DNA of 64,000 nucleotides from Anaerosacchariphilus polymeriproducens (GTDB lineage Bacteria; Bacillota; Clostridia; Lachnospirales; Lachnospiraceae): the NCBI RefSeq assembly GCF_003363435.1, contig NZ_QRCT01000020.1:28487-92486 (forward strand), in the 5' to 3' direction. Within the stretch, counting starts at the first letter, position 1. Each line of letters opens with the position of its first letter. A program made the translations under genes and the position numbers. Below the pieces are notes generated by a model that ran no database searches, was not told where the DNA came from, and saw only the letters and a list, made by a program, of their open reading frames with translations. Shown here in pieces: positions 27,202 through 35,668 of this stretch.

Positions 27202-27230
27202 AATATAGTATAAATTTACTGAATTGTCAA
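27202..27230 (-). promoter_or_regulatory. Promoter of the TetR/MFS/ABC operon
   Basis: Minus-strand TTGACA (27225-27230) and TATATT (27202-27207) are 17 bases apart, just upstream of the palindrome and 41 bases before the TetR start codon. Confidence 0.8.
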
Positions 27231-27274
27231 TCATTTAATAATTTAACTTTATCCAAATTCGGATGAACTTTGAA

Positions 27275-27316
27275 TTTTTAAAATAAAAATGAGCCAGTAC
27301 TAAATGTACCGACTCG
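27275..27316 (-). terminator. Terminator behind the phosphodiesterase gene
   Basis: On the minus strand GAGTCGGTAC and GTACTGGCTC pair (with two non-Watson-Crick positions) around ATTTA and are followed by ATTTTTATTTT. It begins 15 bases after the stop codon. Confidence 0.85.
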
Positions 27317-27330
27317 TTGTATGTCTTATA

Positions 27331-27888
27331 CTATGCAAAATCGCCTTTTTTCCAGGACAAATATTCAATTCCATTTTCAAGGTCTTTCCAAACAATGCTG
27401 GTCTCACTCATAATCATATAACTATGACAGCTATTTTCTTTCGGCAAGGATATAGAGCCCGGATTCATATAAACATAATTTTCATGCTCTACACATTTAG
27501 GTATATGTGTATGACCATTTAAAAGGATATCTCCTTTCTGTATTGGAGGAAGATTTTTTTGGTTATACTTATGTCCGTGGGAAGCATAAATCATATATGA
27601 ACCTAACAAAACAACAGCGTAATCCGCCATAATCGGAAACTCTAACACCATCTGATCAACCTCTGTATCACAATTACCACGCACAGATAATATTTTATCT
27701 TTCATATGGTTCAACATCGTTATCACTTCCTTAGGTGCATATCCTTTTGGGAGTTCATTACGTGGTCCATGATACAAAATATCACCTAACAAAATCAGTC
27801 TGTCTGCTTTTTCTCTCCAAAAGGATTCTATCATAAGCCGTCCATAATAAAATGAACCATGTATATCTGATGCTATCATTAATTTCAT
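27331..27888 (-). CDS. yfcE: YfcE/MJ0936-type phosphodiesterase
   Basis: This 185-residue metallophosphatase has the complete metal-binding motif set: SDIHGS (residues 8-13), LLGDIL, RGNCD, ASHGHKY and NGHTH. Size and motif order match E. coli YfcE, a Mn-dependent phosphodiesterase of unknown natural substrate. The gene lies 19 bases behind the acyltransferase gene and ends in a strong terminator, so it is the last gene of the TetR-acyltransferase unit. ATG at 27888 was chosen as the only well-placed start. Confidence 0.93.
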   Translation of the reverse strand: MKLMIASDIHGSFYYGRLMIESFWREKADRLILLGDILYHGPRNELPKGYAPKEVITMLNHMKDKILSVRGNCDTEVDQMVLEFPIMADYAVVLLGSYMIYASHGHKYNQKNLPPIQKGDILLNGHTHIPKCVEHENYVYMNPGSISLPKENSCHSYMIMSETSIVWKDLENGIEYLSWKKGDFA

Positions 27889-27907
27889 AAGTTCTACTCA
27901 ATCCCTT

Positions 27908-28963
27908 CTATCTTTTTATTCCGAATAAAAACCGGGTAACTGCAATTCTTTTACATAATTCATACATTATAATAGTTAATAAAAATGAACTTATAACAAT
28001 ACTAATATACTGTATACTCAACAATTGAACCCGCTGCACTATCACATAACCTACTATTACTATAATAGATTGATGAAAGATATAGATAGGAAACGATGCC
28101 GGTGCAAAATATTTTGTAAAGCAATTATTAAAGTTTAAAAAACGTTTTCCCAATCCAATCATTGCTAAAATTCCAATCCAGCTAAAAACATTCTGTACTA
28201 TATCGGAAAAAATCCCCTTCATGCCACTCTGATACAAGCTACAATATATAACAATCATTATTATCCAAACTATCCCAAGCGGCATACAATATTTTTCAAG
28301 TCGGACTTGTACCTCTTCCATACTTAAAATAAAATACCCTAATAAAAAGTAAGCTGCAAATCCTCCAACACTCTTACCCCCTATGTTAAGTATCGGGGTA
28401 GCAATTAGTGGAATAACGAACAGTAACAACAGTTTCAACATCGTCATTTTTGTTCCGATTATTTTTTTCTCCCTGTTATAATTCCACACCATAAATGGTA
28501 TTGAAATCAAAGATATGAGAAATAAATATAAAATAAACCAAGTATGACCTGGTGTAAAATGACCATCGTAACCTGTCCAATCAGTCAATGTAAAAAATAT
28601 AGATAAATGCTCAAAATAATTTCCATGATAATTATTAAAAAATTGGTCAGCTATATATGGCTGAACCGGTATAAGCAATGCAAGAGCAGACAAAAACGGA
28701 AGAAAGAGTTTTAGGAATCTTTCTTTTATATATTGCCTCACTGTTCTTTTCTTTAATGCATATACGGACGACATTCCAGCCAATACAAATAAACCTGACA
28801 TCCACCATGGATAAATACCAACAATAAACAAAGTTGCAGCACTATTCTCTTGACTATGTATGTACCAATTCTCTCCAAAGCTGTTAAATATCATTGCTGC
28901 ATGAAACGGAATCAGTAATAATATACACAATATTCGAATATTATCAATATAATATTTTCTCAT
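27908..28963 (-). CDS. Acyltransferase 3 family membrane protein
   Basis: The 351-residue product has about ten transmembrane helices and starts with the family pattern YYIDNIRILCILLLIPFHAA, whose histidine is the putative catalytic residue. GHTWFILYLFLISLIS is a second family signature. Such proteins add O-acyl groups to polysaccharides, peptidoglycan or lipids outside the cytoplasm. ATG at 28963 with GAAGGGAGAAAG upstream was preferred to a TTG at 28990 that overlaps the TetR gene. The neighbouring TetR gene and YfcE gene probably share its transcript. Confidence 0.9.
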   Translation of the reverse strand: MRKYYIDNIRILCILLLIPFHAAMIFNSFGENWYIHSQENSAATLFIVGIYPWWMSGLFVLAGMSSVYALKKRTVRQYIKERFLKLFLPFLSALALLIPVQPYIADQFFNNYHGNYFEHLSIFFTLTDWTGYDGHFTPGHTWFILYLFLISLISIPFMVWNYNREKKIIGTKMTMLKLLLLFVIPLIATPILNIGGKSVGGFAAYFLLGYFILSMEEVQVRLEKYCMPLGIVWIIMIVIYCSLYQSGMKGIFSDIVQNVFSWIGILAMIGLGKRFLNFNNCFTKYFAPASFPIYIFHQSIIVIVGYVIVQRVQLLSIQYISIVISSFLLTIIMYELCKRIAVTRFLFGIKR

Positions 28964-28976
28964 ACTCTTTCTCCCT

Positions 28977-29534
28977 TCATAAGTTATCAACTAACTCACA
29001 AACATATGCATCCATAAACATTTTCTTATCATCTATCAAATTTTCTGCAATTTCATTCCACAATGCCGGATGTGTCAATGCAGATAATAATGATACCACT
29101 TTAATTTTCAGTGATTCCTCTTTACAATTTGGATTACATTGCTTAACTAAATGAGAAAAAGCTTTAAATTGTAAATTGATTCTTTCTTTTGTTTTTTCAT
29201 CAATTTTGTAATTTTGATACATAACCTGCTCTGAACGAAGAATCCCTGTTGAGCTCATTTCTTTTTCCATATAACGAAGACAAAAATTTTTAGCATCTAG
29301 ATTTGATATTGATTCCTGCTCAAGTATTTCCATACATAACAATTTAAGATCTTCCCAGTACTGTTCCATCATAGAAGAGAACAATTCTGATTTCCCGCCA
29401 AAATAGTAACTGATAGCTGCTATATTTACACCAGCTTCTTTAGCGATTTCTCTCACAGAAATCGAATTCATGTCTTTTTTCTCCAATAATAAAAAAGCTG
29501 CTTTTAAAATTACTTGTTTTGTCTGTTCTTCCAT
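28977..29534 (-). CDS. TetR-family regulator
   Basis: The 185-residue protein has a TetR helix-turn-helix at residues 5-50 (VILKAAFLLLEKKDMNSI, REIAKEAGVNIAAISYYFG) and a C-terminal domain of CecR/DUF1956-like character (many aligned charged residues; weak assignment). It is the first gene of the acyltransferase operon and starts behind a 25-base dyad that overlaps the region just downstream of the -10 box, consistent with self-repression. The ligand is unknown. Confidence 0.9.
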   Translation of the reverse strand: MEEQTKQVILKAAFLLLEKKDMNSISVREIAKEAGVNIAAISYYFGGKSELFSSMMEQYWEDLKLLCMEILEQESISNLDAKNFCLRYMEKEMSSTGILRSEQVMYQNYKIDEKTKERINLQFKAFSHLVKQCNPNCKEESLKIKVVSLLSALTHPALWNEIAENLIDDKKMFMDAYVCELVDNL

Positions 29535-29558
29535 ATCTACCTATTCTTCCCTTCTATA

Positions 29559-29583
29559 AAACGCTTGTTTTAAACACTTGTTT
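29559..29583. promoter_or_regulatory. TetR-type operator, 25-base dyad of AAACRCTTGTTT repeats
   Basis: AAACGCTTGTTT (29559-29570) and AAACACTTGTTT (29572-29583) are direct repeats one base apart and also form an overall dyad (AAAC...TTGTTT, T, AAACA...GTTT). The arrangement lets two repressor dimers bind. It starts right after the -10 box. Confidence 0.75.
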
Positions 29584-29612
29584 ATTCTACTCTTAAATCA
29601 TTATTATGTCAA
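29584..29612 (-). promoter_or_regulatory. Promoter of the TetR/acyltransferase operon
   Basis: Minus-strand TTGACA (29607-29612) and TAGAAT (29584-29589) are 17 bases apart, immediately upstream of the dyad. Confidence 0.82.
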
Positions 29613-29642
29613 GTCTGTTAACTAAGATGCCTATTAATATTT

Positions 29643-29686
29643 GAAGGTTTTAAAGAGGATCTGACCAAAGCCTCTTTAAAACCTTC
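29643..29686. terminator. Strong hairpin behind the Bce-type operon
   Basis: GAAGGTTTTAAAGAGG (29643-29658) and CCTCTTTAAAACCTTC (29671-29686) are perfectly complementary over 16 bases with a 12-base loop, ten bases after the histidine kinase stop codon. There is no T-run on the minus strand, so termination may need other factors, or the hairpin may protect the 3' end. Confidence 0.7.
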
Positions 29687-29695
29687 ATTTATAAT

Positions 29696-30724
29696 TTATT
29701 CAATAATTGGAAACAGAAAATGGATTTCGAAACCCTCGTTATATTCTTCTACAATTTCTATTCTTACGTTCAAAGCAAGCGCTACTTGCTTTGCCAGATA
29801 AAGTCCCATTCCTGTCGCTCTTTTTCTTTGTTCCCCTATATCCCCAGTAAATCCTTTGTCAAACAGAAATGGTATATCATAAGGTTTAACACCTATCCCA
29901 TTATCCCGTATTCCAAGTACAAGATATCCTTTTTCTTTGTCAGCAATTGTAAATAAGTGTAAAAAAGGATTTTTATCTTCTGGTTTAACATATTTTATCG
30001 AATTACTGATTACCTGACTAAGTATGAAAATCAACCCTTTTTCGTCAGCTAGCACCTGGATGTCCTGAACCTCATTAATAATACTAAACTTTTGTTCCTG
30101 CAACAAGATTTCATACTCTTTCAAGATATCATAACAGCATTTCTGTAAGGATATTTTTTCAAATAGATAATCCGTATGTACGGATTTGAGTCTTGCATAA
30201 TATAGAATCCTATCTATATTTTCCTGCATCTGGTTCCTGATATATTCCAGGCGACGGTAAATTATTGGTGAAATCTCTTCTTTTCGATTATCTAATACAA
30301 AAGTCATCAAAGCCAAAGGGTTCTTGATTTCGTGTGCCCAGCTTTCTATATATTCTTCATACTCTTGAATATTAAAATTAGACTCCTTTATTTTTTCATC
30401 CTTTTCACGCAGCTTCCTTCCAATAAGATAAATCTGATTTTTTTCGGTTCCCTTTCCTAAATTGACTGCTTTTTTCTCTCGATGTAAATCCGGATTTTCC
30501 AGGAACTCAAGTATTGCTTTTTCTTTCTTGCTCTCCGTTTTGTAGACAACAAATATTGAGATACAATACAATCCAAAAGATCCAAGAAGCATAACACAAA
30601 ACAGTTTAACGAAACCTTCTTCATCAATAAGCCACAAAAAAGTCCCAAACATAACATTCAAAACAAGCAACATAAGGAACCAAAATATATTTTTCCTGCA
30701 AACATCCACTATTTTTTTAATCAT
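29696..30724 (-). CDS. Intramembrane-sensing histidine kinase (BceS-like)
   Basis: The 342-residue kinase has two N-terminal transmembrane helices (about 12-32 and 37-58) with almost no loop between them, the mark of intramembrane-sensing kinases that take their signal from a partner ABC transporter. The phosphorylated histidine is in SWAHEIKNPLALM near residue 130. ATP-binding motifs follow: the N box SQVISNSIKYVKP, G1 GIRDNGIGVKP and G2 RATGMGLYLAKQ. It overlaps the response regulator gene by eight bases and closes the BceABRS-type set. Confidence 0.93.
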   Translation of the reverse strand: MIKKIVDVCRKNIFWFLMLLVLNVMFGTFLWLIDEEGFVKLFCVMLLGSFGLYCISIFVVYKTESKKEKAILEFLENPDLHREKKAVNLGKGTEKNQIYLIGRKLREKDEKIKESNFNIQEYEEYIESWAHEIKNPLALMTFVLDNRKEEISPIIYRRLEYIRNQMQENIDRILYYARLKSVHTDYLFEKISLQKCCYDILKEYEILLQEQKFSIINEVQDIQVLADEKGLIFILSQVISNSIKYVKPEDKNPFLHLFTIADKEKGYLVLGIRDNGIGVKPYDIPFLFDKGFTGDIGEQRKRATGMGLYLAKQVALALNVRIEIVEEYNEGFEIHFLFPIIE

Positions 30725-31403
30725 TTTTCATACCTTCACTTGATACCAGACAATACCCCTTACCCCTGATTGTTATAATTCTTTCGTTTAGAAAAATACT
30801 TCCGAGCGTTTTCTTCAATCTTGTCATATTGACCTGAAGCGCATTTTCATCGATGTATTCTGTCGTTCCCCATAACTTTTTAAAGAACATTTCCTTTGTA
30901 ACGATATCATCTGAATGAGACAAAAGAAGTTCCATTATTTTACCTTGATTCTCTGGGAGTACGATAGAGCGTTCTCCCACATACAGGGTATATGTTTTAC
31001 GATCCAACCTGATTCCCTGTACTTCAACAAAATGATTTCGTCCTTCATATCTGCGAAGTAAATTTGATACACGAGCCAATAATCTGTCTTTATGGCAGGG
31101 CTTTGTCAAATATTCATCTGCTCCTAAATTCAATGCATGTAGTTCATCCCGCATCTGATCCCGGCTTGTCAGAACAAGTAGTGGAACAGAACTTTTCTGC
31201 TTGACCGTTCTGCAAATTTCAAATCCAGTAGCTCCAGGCAGATTGATATCTAGGATTACTAAATCGGGGGATTCTTTTAAAATATCTTTTGATGTATGCT
31301 GAAAACAGGTAATACAGGAAATTGCATACTTTTCTTTCATAAAAATAGAAGCCAACTCTTCCCGCATAAACAAATCATCTTCTACAATCACTATTTTTTT
31401 CAA
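30717..31403 (-). CDS. OmpR-type response regulator (BceR-like)
   Basis: The receiver domain has acidic residues in IVEDDLF, the phosphorylated aspartate in LVILDINLPG (about 51), Thr/Ser in LVLTSRD and the lysine in LTKPCHKD. A winged-helix DNA-binding domain follows (EMFFKKLWG, NALQVNMTRLKKTLG, ITIRGKGYCLV). I prefer a TTG start at 31403 because AGGAGGG lies six bases upstream, giving 228 residues, the usual BceR length. The longer open frame to 31448 adds 15 residues with no family match. It probably acts on the promoter upstream of the ABC genes. Confidence 0.92.
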   Translation of the reverse strand: MKKIVIVEDDLFMREELASIFMKEKYAISCITCFQHTSKDILKESPDLVILDINLPGATGFEICRTVKQKSSVPLLVLTSRDQMRDELHALNLGADEYLTKPCHKDRLLARVSNLLRRYEGRNHFVEVQGIRLDRKTYTLYVGERSIVLPENQGKIMELLLSHSDDIVTKEMFFKKLWGTTEYIDENALQVNMTRLKKTLGSIFLNERIITIRGKGYCLVSSEGMKND

Positions 31404-31452
31404 AATAATCCCTCCTTTACTCATAGGGGCGGTCGCCTTTTGTATCATTCTT

Positions 31453-33498
31453 TTAGTTGTCTTCTTGCCTGCTCTCTATTAGTTCAAGCAGATACTTGTC
31501 ACTTAATTTCATAACAACAGTCATATAAATTAATTCTATCACACAAATAGATACAATTATAGCTGCTGCTACAAATAATAATTTTTCATCTTTCACACTT
31601 CGAACTAATATACCAGTAAACAATGATTTTACCCCAAACAGACTTCCTATTGCTGCCACTGTTACTGGAAGACCAAAATACCATTTAATCTGCCGTCTCG
31701 CCGAATGACACAAAACTTCGTAATGACAGCCAAGATTAATCAATGTACGATAACGTTTTCCTGTTTTATGTTGCTGCATCAAAAACTGAACTCCAATCAC
31801 TGTATTTGCAATAATCAGGAAAATAACTGCAAGATAAATTGTTGTATAACTAGATGCGACCAAATAAAATAACTTTCTGCCCATATTCTGCAAATAGCTT
31901 TCATATTTAAGCGAGGTCTGATCTATCTTGTCATTGACCTGAGAAATCGCCTGCAATAATCCTTTGCTTTTGACAATCTCTTTCTTCAATGCAGCATTCC
32001 AATAAGAACTGTAATTCACATTTGTAAGCCGCTCAAATAAATCATCGGATACAACCAATCCGTAACCAATACTAATAGCACGGTCTACGACAATATCATC
32101 TTGACAAAATTTTTCTATTAACTGATACTGTTTGCCCTTTATTTCTACATACGGCTTTTCAAGCAATGAATCTTTTACTACTTCCTCCATTTTTTCATCA
32201 GAAAATTCAGGATCTCTATATAAAGCTACCTGGTACTCATTCATTTTAATGGGTTCTTTTCCTGCAAGCTCAAGTATATGGTTATATCCAGATAGAGAAA
32301 TTAAATGCATAGATGTAAAATATTGCAGATAATTAAATATAATATCTTCATCATTCGAATCATTCTGCCTTTTCAAAGCACTAATCAATGACTCTGCCGA
32401 AAAGCCGTCTTCATCATCTTGTTCTACAGAAAAATAACCTGTTCTGACTTCAAACAATTCTTGTGTATAATCTGAAAAATTTATCTTTTCTAATTCCGTT
32501 TTTATTTGCTTCTCGTCTCCCTGGAATGTATAATCCAAAACATGCTGTTCCTTTCTGTCGGAACCGAAACCAACGGAAATGCCATACCCAAAAAAGCAAA
32601 GTGCCATCAAAACTAACAAGGAGGAAATTGCTAAAGAATTAGGACGCAGAAATACTGTCTCCTGCAACTGGCGAAACGTAAATATTCCCAACCCTTTATT
32701 CGTTCCCCTTTTCTTCAAAAACATCTCAAACAAAATTCCAATACCATAAAACAAGAGGAAAGTACCGGAAATACCAATAATTATAGTGATTATCATCCCG
32801 CTAATCGAATTCCAAGATATTCCTGAAATAGCCATTCCATATGCTGCTGCCAATAACAAAATACCAGATGTAAATTGAATCAAAACTAAGCTCCGATTAT
32901 GAATCCTTTGTTTCTCTTCTTGTGAATCATACAGTAACTGCCCAATTTCTTTTTTTACAATATTACCACTTAAGATTGCCAATGCCAATAACCGAATTGC
33001 AAAATAACCAACAGCAGTCCAAAATATTGCATATATTGAAAATGTAAAACGGTGACCTATAATACCAAGTCCAACAACTCTAGCTGTAATCAGGCTGATC
33101 ATCTCAGATATGAATACTGCTACTGGTATTCCGACTGCCAGAGATAAAACACTGCTCCATATTTCTTCAGCCAACAACATTAATAACAGCCTTGTTCGCC
33201 GCATACCCATCATCATATAAATGCCCAATTGGTGATTCCTTCTATCAAGTTGATATTTTCCGGAAAAGTATACCAAGAAAAATAAAATAAATAGGGAAAC
33301 TCCATATAATACCGGTATCATCATGAACAGATGATTCACGGCATCACTTTCCATTTTCCTTAAAAAAATGATTACGTCCTGATTTTTAAGCGATAAAATA
33401 ATATAAAATGCCACAATTGAAACAATAAGGGATAGAAAGAAAAGTCCGTTCTCTTTCCGGCTGCGCTTACTGTTTTTTCGAACCAGTTTAAAGAACAT
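31453..33498 (-). CDS. BceB-type ABC transporter permease
   Basis: The permease of 681 residues has ten predicted transmembrane helices and one large extracellular domain of roughly 210 residues between helices 7 and 8 (about 325-540), the hallmark of BceB. These transporters remove cell-wall-active peptides such as bacitracin or lantibiotics from their lipid targets and pass flux information to the BceS-like kinase. ATG at 33498 was chosen because GGAGGAGGAAG precedes it; the longer frame to 33546 only covers that site. It overlaps the ATPase gene by 11 bases. Which peptide it handles is not readable. Confidence 0.93.
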   Translation of the reverse strand: MFFKLVRKNSKRSRKENGLFFLSLIVSIVAFYIILSLKNQDVIIFLRKMESDAVNHLFMMIPVLYGVSLFILFFLVYFSGKYQLDRRNHQLGIYMMMGMRRTRLLLMLLAEEIWSSVLSLAVGIPVAVFISEMISLITARVVGLGIIGHRFTFSIYAIFWTAVGYFAIRLLALAILSGNIVKKEIGQLLYDSQEEKQRIHNRSLVLIQFTSGILLLAAAYGMAISGISWNSISGMIITIIIGISGTFLLFYGIGILFEMFLKKRGTNKGLGIFTFRQLQETVFLRPNSLAISSLLVLMALCFFGYGISVGFGSDRKEQHVLDYTFQGDEKQIKTELEKINFSDYTQELFEVRTGYFSVEQDDEDGFSAESLISALKRQNDSNDEDIIFNYLQYFTSMHLISLSGYNHILELAGKEPIKMNEYQVALYRDPEFSDEKMEEVVKDSLLEKPYVEIKGKQYQLIEKFCQDDIVVDRAISIGYGLVVSDDLFERLTNVNYSSYWNAALKKEIVKSKGLLQAISQVNDKIDQTSLKYESYLQNMGRKLFYLVASSYTTIYLAVIFLIIANTVIGVQFLMQQHKTGKRYRTLINLGCHYEVLCHSARRQIKWYFGLPVTVAAIGSLFGVKSLFTGILVRSVKDEKLLFVAAAIIVSICVIELIYMTVVMKLSDKYLLELIESRQEDN

Positions 33499-34264
33499 TT
33501 GCACTTCCTCCTCCCAATTGTGCCATGACCGAAATGATTCGTTCATAGAACTCTTGCTGGGTTTCTTCAGGAATTTTTTTTCTCAATTCATGGAAAATCA
33601 TTCCGTCCTGAATAAATAAAATCCTCGAACAATAGCTTGCTGCATTTGAATCATGAGTTACCATCAAAATTGTTACTTTTTGCTTTTGATTTAAATCAGA
33701 GAGTTTATTCATTAGAATTTTCGCATTTTTAGAATCCAAAGCTCCAGTCGGCTCATCAGCCAGCACAATGTCCGGATTCAAAATCATAGCCCTGGCTGCT
33801 GCCACCCGTTGTTTCTGACCGCCTGACATCTGGGACGGGAATTTTGACAAGACATCTTCTATCTCCAAAAATTGAGCAAGGCGTTCAATTTGATCTACGC
33901 CATCCTGTTCTTTCACATTGTGTATTGCCAGAGGTAGCATGATATTTTCCCTGCCTGTTAAATTATCGAGTAATTCATAATTCTGGAAAAGATAACCTAT
34001 TCTGCTTCCTCTGTAATCCGCCAGTTGCTCCCCTTTAAAATCTCCGATATTTTTACCCTTCAAAAGTATCTTCCCTTCTGTCGGACAAATTGTTGTAGCA
34101 ATACAATTTAAAAGTGTTGTTTTACCCGATCCACTGCTCCCCATAATCCCAATGAACTCTCCTTCCATTACCTGAAAAGTAAGTCCATCTATCGCTTTTG
34201 TAACTGTATCCTGTTTTCCATAGTACTTCCTTAAAGACTGTACTTCTAATATTTTCTGATTCAT
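33488..34264 (-). CDS. BceA-type ABC transporter ATPase
   Basis: The 258-residue ATPase has Walker A GSSGSGKTT, the Q-loop YLFQNYELL, signature MSGGQKQRVAAARAM, Walker B DIVLADEPTGAL and switch histidine LMVTHDSNA. It is the first gene of the four-gene set ATPase, permease, response regulator, kinase. The promoter ahead carries a palindrome in place of a good -35 box, which suggests activation by the response regulator. The start at 34264 follows GAGGAAAAG. Confidence 0.94.
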   Translation of the reverse strand: MNQKILEVQSLRKYYGKQDTVTKAIDGLTFQVMEGEFIGIMGSSGSGKTTLLNCIATTICPTEGKILLKGKNIGDFKGEQLADYRGSRIGYLFQNYELLDNLTGRENIMLPLAIHNVKEQDGVDQIERLAQFLEIEDVLSKFPSQMSGGQKQRVAAARAMILNPDIVLADEPTGALDSKNAKILMNKLSDLNQKQKVTILMVTHDSNAASYCSRILFIQDGMIFHELRKKIPEETQQEFYERIISVMAQLGGGSANVL

Positions 34265-34305
34265 TCAACTTTTCCTCACTTTCATTCTCAAATTCATTAA
34301 CTCCT

Positions 34306-34335
34306 ATTATACAGAATGAATGTGATATATAACAC
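34306..34335 (-). promoter_or_regulatory. Promoter and regulator site of the Bce-type operon
   Basis: A TATAAT box (minus strand, 34306-34311) has no consensus -35. At the -35 position lies the near-palindrome GTGTTATATATCAC (34322-34335). A weak -35 replaced by a dyad is what an activator-dependent promoter looks like, so this is the probable binding site of the BceR-like regulator. Confidence 0.6.
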
Positions 34336-34360
34336 TTACAGTTATTGAAAGATTTAACTT

Positions 34361-35566
34361 CTAAATATCTATTTTATGCATAAAAAAATCCAAAGCATTG
34401 AATCTTCTAATCCCTTCATAATCAGCTACAGGGTCTCTATCTAGTGTCATAATACACTTTGGATAATGATCCTGTATTTTTTGTAACGGTTTAAGCTCTC
34501 TTTTCAATGTATTTTCGTCACGAACACTTGCAGCAACCTGGATATATTTTGTCCCCTGCTCATTTTTAACTACAAAGTCTACCTCTACATCTTCCACCTT
34601 ACCAACGTATACTTCATACCCCCTCCGGATCAGCTCAAGATAAACAACATTTTCCAAGATATGTCCTACATCTTGCCCACGATTACCAAGTAGGGCATTC
34701 CTTAGACCAATGTCAACAATATAATACTTTTCCAAAGTCTTCAAATACTGTTTCCCCTTAATATCAAATCGTTTCGCTTGGTACACAATATAAGAGTTCA
34801 TAAATGCTGATAAATAGGATTCAACCGTTCTAACATTTATACCTCTTCCATTTGAAGTCATCGTATCACTTATTTTTTTTGTTGATAACTGATTACCTAT
34901 ATTATCCATTAAAAAGCGAATAACACTTTCTAACATCATAATATCTGTTATCTTCTTTCTCCCAATAACATCTTTCAAAATTACAGTGTCGTAAATACTT
35001 GATAGATATTCCTTTATCTGTCTATTTTCTTTTTCCAAGTATAGCGCATAAGGGAATGAACTAGTTTCTATATACTCCTGATAATTTTCGTCCATGCTTT
35101 TTCCTTCCCCTCTTACTGAAACATACTCTGCGAAAGAGAGCGGAAGCATTTCTATTTTAATATACCGGCCTGATAGAAGAGTAGCCAATTCTCCCGATAG
35201 CATATATGCATTTGAACCTGTTAAATAAATATCTATATTATCCTTAATAAATAAACTGTCTACTACTTTTTGAAATTCTTTCACATTCTGGATTTCATCT
35301 AGTATCACATATACCATTCTATTTGGCAGCAATTTACTTTTAATATACTTATATAATTCTTTTGGATCTTTCAATTCCTCAAACTCATAATCTTCAAAGT
35401 TTATAGCTACTATTTGTATTTTTTCTACTCCATTATCTAGTAAATATTCCTGAAACATTCTCAGTAACGTAGATTTTCCACAACGCCTAATACCAGTTAC
35501 TACTTTTATGATTTTTTTATCCTTATATCCAACTAGTTTTTCAAAATATTCTTTTCTTTCAATCAT
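34361..35566 (-). CDS. AAA ATPase with DUF4143 domain
   Basis: The 401-residue protein has an N-terminal ATPase core with Walker A GIRRCGKSTLL (about 26-36) and Walker B MVYVILDEIQNV (about 83-94), followed by LTGSNAYMLSGELATLLSGRY, a sensor region. The C-terminal DUF4143 domain (about 200-370) ends in a nuclease-like strand pattern, VEDVEVDFVV with KYIQVAAS, resembling PD-(D/E)XK folds. The function of this widespread family is not settled. It is a single-gene unit whose promoter overlaps the terminator hairpin of the MgtC pair. Confidence 0.88.
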   Translation of the reverse strand: MIERKEYFEKLVGYKDKKIIKVVTGIRRCGKSTLLRMFQEYLLDNGVEKIQIVAINFEDYEFEELKDPKELYKYIKSKLLPNRMVYVILDEIQNVKEFQKVVDSLFIKDNIDIYLTGSNAYMLSGELATLLSGRYIKIEMLPLSFAEYVSVRGEGKSMDENYQEYIETSSFPYALYLEKENRQIKEYLSSIYDTVILKDVIGRKKITDIMMLESVIRFLMDNIGNQLSTKKISDTMTSNGRGINVRTVESYLSAFMNSYIVYQAKRFDIKGKQYLKTLEKYYIVDIGLRNALLGNRGQDVGHILENVVYLELIRRGYEVYVGKVEDVEVDFVVKNEQGTKYIQVAASVRDENTLKRELKPLQKIQDHYPKCIMTLDRDPVADYEGIRRFNALDFFMHKIDI

Positions 35567-35593
35567 TACACTTCCTCCAATCTAATTAGTACC

Positions 35594-35622
35594 ATTATAT
35601 GCAAAAAAATAAACTTTATCAA
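35594..35622 (-). promoter_or_regulatory. Promoter of the DUF4143 ATPase gene
   Basis: Minus-strand TTGATA (35617-35622) and TATAAT (35594-35599) are 17 bases apart. The -35 box lies inside one arm of the long inverted repeat, so hairpin and promoter share sequence. Confidence 0.75.
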
Positions 35623-35661
35623 TAGTTTTTGTATTGCAACGCAAAAACTATTGATAAAGTT
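35612..35661 (-). terminator. Perfect 20-bp inverted repeat, terminator of the MgtC pair
   Basis: The arms 35612-35631 and 35642-35661 are perfectly complementary over 20 bases, with a ten-base loop. On the minus strand the hairpin begins eight bases after the MgtC stop codon and runs into TTATTTTTTT, a good terminator. The distal arm also carries the -35 box of the next gene. Confidence 0.8.
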
Positions 35662-35668
35662 GTCATAA

